The notes beneath the pieces are model-generated. The model had not been told where the DNA came from, did not search any database, and worked only from the letters and a program-made list of their open reading frames with translations. Shown piece after piece: positions 55,601-60,838 of a stretch of 60,838 nucleotides of DNA (position 1 is its first letter; the number at the start of each line of letters is the position of its first letter). The translations under genes and the position numbers were made by a program. The stretch spans positions 1-60,838 of the forward strand of contig NZ_JAKIRP010000022.1 of the NCBI RefSeq assembly GCF_021646545.1. Direction: 5' to 3'. This stretch comes from Chitinophaga filiformis. Its GTDB lineage: Bacteria; Bacteroidota; Bacteroidia; Chitinophagales; Chitinophagaceae.

Positions 55601-58600
55601 TAGCACAGCCTGGACGCTGGAAAGCAGCGGTGCAGGTACTATCTCGGTACAGAACAGTGAATTTAAAGTTTCTTATAACGCAGCTGCGGAAGCGACATGG
55701 CGTTCAGATGTAATTGATATTTCCGGTAAGAGTGATGTGGTGATAACGGCGGACCTGCGGAGTGAAACGCCGGGAAGCAATGATCTATTTGAAGATGATG
55801 ACTACATCAGGGTATATTACAAATTGAATGGCGGTGATGAAGTGCTGGTATTTGATGACGCGGCGGGCATTGGTTCGAGTACCAGTGGTACCGCCAGGAT
55901 CAGCATCGCTTCCGGCACATTGAACGGTGGTAGCATCCAGGTGATCATCAGGGCAAGGAACTCAAGTAATACTGAACGATACTATTTCGACAATGTGAAA
56001 CTGACGGGTGCTGACAGATCAACTTCTGCTATAACTGCAACAGCAGCGGTGTCTGATACACTTACCTGTGCTGCCACTTCCGTGAACCTGTCCGGCGCGT
56101 CAAATGCAAGCGGGGTTAGTTACAGCTGGAGTGGTCCGGGTAACTTTACATCAGCAGCGCAGAATCCTGCAGTGACCACTGCGGGTAATTATATATTGAC
56201 TGTGACTAATGCTTTGGGTTGTACCGCGAAGGATACTGTCACCGTTATTGCGAATACTGCGGTACCGACAGCATCTGCAGGTGTAAGTGGTCCGCTGAGT
56301 TGTGCAGCTTCCAGCGTTACCTTGTCTGCAAGTTCTGAAACGGCGGGTGTGACTTACGGCTGGACTGGTCCGAATGGGTTTACGTCTGCATTGCAGCATC
56401 CTGTGGTGAGTGTTGCAGGTAACTATATATTGACAGTGACGGATCCTGCGAATGGTTGTAAGAATACGGCGACTGCTACTGTAACCAGCCTGGGATCTAC
56501 CGTTGCTACGCTGTGGTTGGAGGACTTTACCCTGAACAATGGAACGACTGTAGATAATGGCAGTACGGCATGGTCTGTACAGAATCCTTCCGGCAGCACT
56601 TTTGCCGTATCTAACAATGAGTTCAGAATCAGTGGCCAGGGTACAAATAGTGAAAGTGTATGGACGTCGGGCGTGATTGACATTAGTGGAAAGACAGGCG
56701 TTGGTATCTCTGCTAATGCGAGAAGTTCGGTAACAGGCGATGCTGTGATGAATGAGTCAGGTACGTACGCAGATTATCTTCGTTTCTATTATAAATTGAA
56801 TGGCGGGGCAGAGGTGTTGTATGCAGAGCGGAAATCGGATATTAATGGCCATTCAAGTACCTATACTTATATATCAGTAGCTGGTTTGAGTGGTAACAGT
56901 CTTCAGCTGGTGATCAGGACCAGGGTTACAGGTACCGATGAATTCTACTATGTAGATAATGTGAAGGTGACTGGTACTCCGACCGGTACGCTCACTGCCA
57001 ATGCATCAGTAAGTGACACGGTCACATGTGCTGTTCCTTCCGTGACGCTGATGGGTAGTTCAAATACAAATGGTGTAACTTATAGCTGGAGTGGTCCTTC
57101 AGGGTTTACTTCTAATTTGCAGACACCTGCGGTAACGATGGGCGGTAATTATATACTGACTGTTACGAATGCCTCAACAGGGTGTACTGCAAGGGATACC
57201 GTGACTGTTATTCAGGACATTTTCGCGCCGGGAGCAACTGCTGAGGTGAGCGGTCCGCTGACCTGTGCGTCTCCTGTAGTTGTATTGACTGGTAATTCCG
57301 CTACACCAGGTGTGAATTATAGTTGGTCTGGCCCAGGTAATTTCTCATCTGCATTGCAGCGCCCGGGAGTAAGTGTAGCGGGAACGTATATATTGACTGT
57401 GAGAAATCCTGTAAATGGTTGTACAAGTACGGCTTCTGTTACGGTACAGCAAAGTATAGATAAGCCAAATCTGACGGTAACGCAGCCAGCGGTGCTGACT
57501 TGTGCGAATACCTCAGTAAATTTAACGGCTTCTTCTTCGACAGCTAATGCAACAATAACATGGTCTGGTTTTGCTACCGGCCAGAGCTCAGTGAGTGTAA
57601 ATGCACCTGGTAAGTATTATGTAATCGCTACTGCTGTAAATGGTTGTACTACTAAGGACAGCGTAACGGTGACTCAGAACATTGCTAAACCGAACCTGAC
57701 AATTGCCACGCCGCAGGTATTGACTTGTAATGTAACAAGTGTAAACTTAACTGCATCTTCAACTACTGCTAATACTACGTTCACATGGGCTGGTAGAACA
57801 GCCGGTCAGAACCCGATCAGTGTGACTGCACCGGGTAAATACTATGTGACGGCAACAACAGCTATTGGTTGTTCTACTATCGATAGTGTAATTGTAGCTC
57901 AGGATATCAATAAACCAAACCTGACCATCGCTACACCACAGGTATTGACTTGTGATAGAACCAGTGTGAGCCTGACGGCATCATCTACTACGGCTAATAC
58001 CACCTTCACATGGACAGGTAGAACAGCAGGTCAGAACCCGATCAGTGTGACTGCACCTGGTAAGTACTATGTGACCGCAACAACTGCCAATGGTTGTTCA
58101 ACTATAGATAGTGTAACTGTAGCTCAGGATATCAATAAACCAAACCTGACGATTGCTACACCACAGGTGCTGACTTGTGATAGGACTAGCGTCAACTTAA
58201 CGGCATCATCTACTACGGCTAATACCACCTTCACATGGACAGGTAGCACAGCAGGTCAGAATCCGATCAGCGTTACCGCACCTGGTAAGTACTTTGTAAC
58301 AGCAACTACAGCTAATGGTTGTTCTACTAAGGACAGTGTAACTGTAGCTCAGGATATCAATAAACCAAACCTGACCATCGCCACACCTCCGGTCCTGACT
58401 TGTGATAGAACCAGTGTGAGTCTGACGGCATCCTCTACTACTGCAAACACCACCTTCACATGGACAGGTAGAGGCGTCGGTCAGAATCCGATAAGTGTGA
58501 CTGCTCCGGGTAAATACTATGTGACGGCAACAACAGCTACTGGTTGTTCTACTATCGATAGTGTAATTGTAGCTCAGGATATCAATAAACCGAACCTGAC

Positions 58601-60838
58601 CATCGCTACACCACAGGTATTGACTTGTGATAGAACAAGTGTGAACCTGACGGCATCATCTACTACGGCTAATACCACCTTCACATGGACAGGTAGAGGC
58701 GCCGGTCAGAATCCGATAAGTGTGACTGCACCTGGTAAGTACTTTGTAACAGCAACTACAGCTAATGGTTGTTCTACTAAGGACAGTGTAACTGTAGCTC
58801 AGGATATCAATAAACCAAACCTGACCATCGCCACACCTCCGGTCCTGACTTGTGATAGAACCAGTGTGAGTCTGACGGCATCCTCTACTACTGCAAACAC
58901 CACCTTCACATGGACAGGTAGAGGCGCCGGTCAGAACCCGATCAGTGTGACTGCTCCTGGTAAGTACTTTGTAACAGCAACTACAGCTAATGGTTGTTCA
59001 ACTAAGGACAGTGTAACTGTAGCTCAGGATATCAACAAACCGAACCTGACCATCGCTACACCACAGGTACTGAACTGTGATAGGACTACCATCAACTTAA
59101 CGGCGTCATCTACTACAGTTGGTACCACCTTCACATGGACAGGTAGAACTGCAGGTCAGAACCCGATCAGTGTGACTGCACCTGGTAAGTACTTTGTAAC
59201 AGCAACTACAGCTAATGGTTGTTCAACTAAGGACAGTGTAACTGTAGCTCAGGATATCAATAAACCAAACCTGACCATCGCTACACCACAGGTACTGACT
59301 TGTGATAGAACCAGTGTGAACCTGACGGCATCATCTACTACTGCTAATACCACCTTCACATGGACAGGTAGAACAGCGGGTCAGAACCCGATCAGTGTGA
59401 CTGCACCTGGTAAGTACTTTGTAACAGCAACTACAGCTAATGGTTGTTCAACTAAGGACAGTGTAGCTGTAGCTCAGGATATCAATAAACCAAACCTGAC
59501 GATTGCTACACCTCAGGTACTGACTTGTGACAGAACCAGTGTGAGTCTGACGGCATCCTCTACCACTGCAAATACCACCTTCACATGGACAGGTAGAACA
59601 GCAGGTCAGAACCCGATAAGTGTGACTGCACCTGGTAAGTACTATGTGACCGCAACAACTGCCAATGGTTGTTCGACTATAGACAGCGTGACAGTAGCTC
59701 AGGATATCAATAAACCAAACCTTTCCATCGCTACACCACAGGTATTGACTTGTGATAGAACCAGTGTGAGCCTGACGGCATCATCTACCACTGCAAATAC
59801 CACCTTCACATGGACAGGTAGAGGCGCCGGTCAGAACCCGATCAGTGTGACTGCACCTGGTAAGTACTATGTGACCGCAACAACTGCCAATGGTTGTTCA
59901 ACTATAGACAGTGTAACCGTAGCTCAGGACATCAATAAACCGAACCTGACTATCGCTACACCACAGGTACTGACTTGTGATAGGACTAGCATTAACTTAA
60001 CGGCATCATCTACCACTGCTAATACCACCTTCACATGGACAGGTAGAACAGCCGGTCAGAATCCGATCAGCGTAACCGCTCCGGGTAAGTACTATGTGAC
60101 CGCAACAACTGCCAATGGTTGTTCAACTATAGATAGTGTAACTGTAGCTCAGGATATCAATAAACCAAACCTGACCATCGCTACACCACAGGTACTGACC
60201 TGTGATAGAACCAGTGTGAACTTAACGGCATCATCTACTACCGCCGGTACTACCTTCACATGGACAGGTAGAACAGCAGGTCAGAATCCGATCAGCGTAA
60301 CTGCTCCGGGTAAATACTATGTGACCGCAACTACAGCGAATGGTTGTTCGACTAGGGACAGTGTGACTGTGGCTCAGGATATCAACAAACCGAACCTGAC
60401 CATCGCTACACCACAGGTGCTGAACTGTGATAGGACTACCATCAACTTAACGGCGTCATCTACTACTGCTGGTGCTACGTTCACATGGACAGGTAGAACT
60501 GCAGGTCAGAATCCGATAAGTGTAACTGCACCTGGTAAGTACTATGTGACCGCAACAACTGCCAATGGTTGCTCTGCTATAGACAGCGTGACAGTAGCTC
60601 AGGATATCAATAAACCAAACCTGTCCATCGCTACACCACAGGTATTGACTTGTGATAGAACCAGTGTGAGCCTGACGGCATCATCTACCACTGCTAATAC
60701 CACCTTCACATGGACAGGTAGAGGCGCCGGTCAGAATCCGATAAGTGTAACTGCACCTGGTAAGTACTATGTGACCGCAACAACTGCCAATGGTTGCTCT
60801 GCTATAGACAGCGTGACAGTAGCTCAGGATATCAATAA
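52605..60838 (+). CDS. Giant repetitive secreted adhesin-like protein, 3' end outside the window
   Basis: The frame is open from 52605 to the window edge, at least 2744 codons. The start chosen gives MARAHLMRLGLLLSLLIGGP, a signal peptide ending at VWA; GTG 52587 and ATG 52623 are alternatives. After it come five ~155-residue jelly-roll-like modules (first line W/LEDF-x-L-x-NGTTVDNGSTAW, later YYKLNGGAEVL and YYFDNVK), each followed by two Ig/PKD-like domains (C-A...TYSWTGPNNFTS...NPVNGCTA). These form super-repeats of about 950-970 bp, the later four beginning near 53640, 54591, 55560 and 56520. From 57456 follow 75-residue repeats, each with a conserved TW-x-G core and two cysteines (VLTCDRT, NGCS). 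The plan resembles SprB-like gliding or cell-surface adhesins of Bacteroidota, but a T9SS signal, if any, would lie beyond the window. Confidence 0.85.
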   Translation, partial: MARAHLMRLGLLLSLLIGGPVWATPECPIVTARFPVSDGTTADNSATGWYLDASKVSGTGYFAVKSKRLHAQELGGEGIWYSKVFSTTGYTDWQVAVKVSSEGDMNSSEYVKIYYKINGGAEILLDQRTGNFGTIDFISPLLNGSTVQLVVKIYNYNNGGSQTSKYYIEEYRVFKEKGACAGTIPVSVSAGNGGVLTCANSSITLSAASSATNVTYSWTGPNNFTSTSQNPSVNTAGVYTVTGTNSSGSGSATVTVTENKAVPDLSATGGTLACGNNVTLNASSSVSNAQYSWTGPGGYTSTTQNPTVSTAGIYTVTVKNPANGCVNSKSVEVKSGTAAAVNTWVEDFTLSNGTNVDNGTTAWSVKTTSGSTFSVTGNEFKVSGTGTSGEGVWTSESINITGKTDVSISINTRSAVSSGAAMNETGTYMDYIRFYYKLNGGTEVLFAEKKAAINNHSSSNSTVSVAGLSGSSLQIIVKSRASGSDEFYYFDHVKVKAVDPAITLTTAVSGPVTCANNAQITVTPGATVSSYSWTGPNGFTSTVQNPVVGFGGEYIVSATLSSGCSVSVPVMVTEDKAAPDVTATGGALACMSSMTLNANSSVPNVTYSWTGPNNFTSASKNPTVSATGTYTVTVKNPVNGCTASASVVVSAGTSSAPAAFWLEDFALENGTTVDNGSTAWTLESSGAGTISVQNNEFKVSYNAAAEAKWSSDVIDISGKSDVVITADLRSETPGSDLFEEDDYIRVYYRLNGGAEVLVFSDAAGIGSSTSGTARISIASPVLNGTTLQVIIRARNSSNTERYYFDNVKLTGADKADPDSDLTATASVSDTLTCTKTSVTLSGASNASGVSYSWSGPGNFTSTVQNPAVTTAGNYTLTVTNPSTGCTATATVTVIANITAPIASAGVSGPLSCGVSSVTLSGSSETAGVTYRWTGPNGFTSALQRPVVSVTGTYTLTVTNPVNGCTATASVVVSGGTSSGPAAFWLEDFTLANGTTVDNGSTAWTLESSGAGTISVQNSEFKVSYNAAAEATWRSDVIDISGKSDVVITADLRSETPGSNDLFEDDDYIRVYYKLNGGDEVLVFDDAAGIGSSTSGTARISIASGTLNGGSIQVIIRARNSSNTERYYFDNVKLTGADRSTSAITATAAVSDTLTCAATSVNLSGASNASGVSYSWSGPGNFTSAAQNPAVTTAGNYILTVTNALGCTAKDTVTVIANTAVPTASAGVSGPLSCAASSVTLSASSETAGVTYGWTGPNGFTSALQHPVVSVAGNYILTVTDPANGCKNTATATVTSLGSTVATLWLEDFTLNNGTTVDNGSTAWSVQNPSGSTFAVSNNEFRISGQGTNSESVWTSGVIDISGKTGVGISANARSSVTGDAVMNESGTYADYLRFYYKLNGGAEVLYAERKSDINGHSSTYTYISVAGLSGNSLQLVIRTRVTGTDEFYYVDNVKVTGTPTGTLTANASVSDTVTCAVPSVTLMGSSNTNGVTYSWSGPSGFTSNLQTPAVTMGGNYILTVTNASTGCTARDTVTVIQDIFAPGATAEVSGPLTCASPVVVLTGNSATPGVNYSWSGPGNFSSALQRPGVSVAGTYILTVRNPVNGCTSTASVTVQQSIDKPNLTVTQPAVLTCANTSVNLTASSSTANATITWSGFATGQSSVSVNAPGKYYVIATAVNGCTTKDSVTVTQNIAKPNLTIATPQVLTCNVTSVNLTASSTTANTTFTWAGRTAGQNPISVTAPGKYYVTATTAIGCSTIDSVIVAQDINKPNLTIATPQVLTCDRTSVSLTASSTTANTTFTWTGRTAGQNPISVTAPGKYYVTATTANGCSTIDSVTVAQDINKPNLTIATPQVLTCDRTSVNLTASSTTANTTFTWTGSTAGQNPISVTAPGKYFVTATTANGCSTKDSVTVAQDINKPNLTIATPPVLTCDRTSVSLTASSTTANTTFTWTGRGVGQNPISVTAPGKYYVTATTATGCSTIDSVIVAQDINKPNLTIATPQVLTCDRTSVNLTASSTTANTTFTWTGRGAGQNPISVTAPGKYFVTATTANGCSTKDSVTVAQDINKPNLTIATPPVLTCDRTSVSLTASSTTANTTFTWTGRGAGQNPISVTAPGKYFVTATTANGCSTKDSVTVAQDINKPNLTIATPQVLNCDRTTINLTASSTTVGTTFTWTGRTAGQNPISVTAPGKYFVTATTANGCSTKDSVTVAQDINKPNLTIATPQVLTCDRTSVNLTASSTTANTTFTWTGRTAGQNPISVTAPGKYFVTATTANGCSTKDSVAVAQDINKPNLTIATPQVLTCDRTSVSLTASSTTANTTFTWTGRTAGQNPISVTAPGKYYVTATTANGCSTIDSVTVAQDINKPNLSIATPQVLTCDRTSVSLTASSTTANTTFTWTGRGAGQNPISVTAPGKYYVTATTANGCSTIDSVTVAQDINKPNLTIATPQVLTCDRTSINLTASSTTANTTFTWTGRTAGQNPISVTAPGKYYVTATTANGCSTIDSVTVAQDINKPNLTIATPQVLTCDRTSVNLTASSTTAGTTFTWTGRTAGQNPISVTAPGKYYVTATTANGCSTRDSVTVAQDINKPNLTIATPQVLNCDRTTINLTASSTTAGATFTWTGRTAGQNPISVTAPGKYYVTATTANGCSAIDSVTVAQDINKPNLSIATPQVLTCDRTSVSLTASSTTANTTFTWTGRGAGQNPISVTAPGKYYVTATTANGCSAIDSVTVAQDIN
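57456..60838 (+). repeat. 225-bp exact-period tandem array (75-residue Ig-like units)
   Basis: Fifteen complete units start at 57456, 57681, 57906 and then every 225 bp to 60606, and a sixteenth begins at 60831. Units are in frame and mostly alike. The first two are the most diverged. Unit starts are marked by ATCAATAAACCAAACCTGAC. Confidence 0.95.

Noticed and set aside
1..60838. Prophage, integrative element or insertion sequence
   Set aside because: No integrase, transposase, phage structural gene or tRNA attachment site was found in the window.

Overview
The window looks like a chromosomal segment of a Bacteroidota species, most likely a Chitinophaga-like member of the Chitinophagaceae. 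This is inferred from a SusC/SusD locus, DUF5107/TPR and DUF5977 families, very large secreted RHS proteins, a Kdp operon with a split KdpD, and promoter-like TTTG ... TAnnTTTG elements. No rRNA, tRNA, insertion sequence, integrase or CRISPR array was seen.

Layout. (1) 1-1079: repeat-rich, apparently non-coding DNA with a ~70-bp inverted repeat pair, a 10-bp tandem array and a ~62-bp tandem array. (2) 1080-14676: a carbohydrate utilisation locus. A divergent AraC-type regulator faces a minus-strand operon of SusC, SusD, a clan GH-D (alpha-galactosidase-like) hydrolase, a cytosolic DUF5107/TPR protein, aldose 1-epimerase and an MFS sugar porter; together they would import and break down a galactose-type glycan. 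(3) 14762-15650: a PIN-domain protein overlapping a 68-residue partner, followed by a frameshifted second copy of the partner. (4) 16022-20612: single genes for a membrane acyltransferase, a HAD hydrolase, a beta-barrel porin and a hotdog thioesterase, separated by clear hairpin terminators. (5) 20664-38129: a strong promoter, then three genes of 2223, 550 and 2861 codons forming a secreted RHS/YD-type system (PA14 and DUF5977 in the first, a jelly-roll and YD-like tail in the second, FN3, beta-propeller, RHS core and a variable tail in the third). (6) 38146-41596: a convergent small membrane protein, an internally deleted FtsX/MacB permease pseudogene, a GNAT enzyme and a Crp/Fnr regulator. 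(7) 41669-50213: a minus-strand Kdp potassium-uptake operon, reading a 120-residue unknown, a 27-residue membrane peptide, kdpF, kdpA, kdpB, kdpC, a GNAT normally associated with arginine genes, KdpD sensor half, and a separate histidine kinase. (8) 50537-51871: a DUF1223 thioredoxin-like protein and an Ohr/OsmC peroxidase. (9) 52220-60838: tandem leader repeats and then a giant secreted adhesin-like protein that runs off the right edge, built of five ~960-bp super-repeats followed by at least fifteen exact 225-bp (75-residue) repeats.

The items most worth follow-up are the three-gene RHS system, the PIN/68-residue module, the unannotated 27-residue peptide before kdpF, and the mosaic repeat structure of the giant adhesin.
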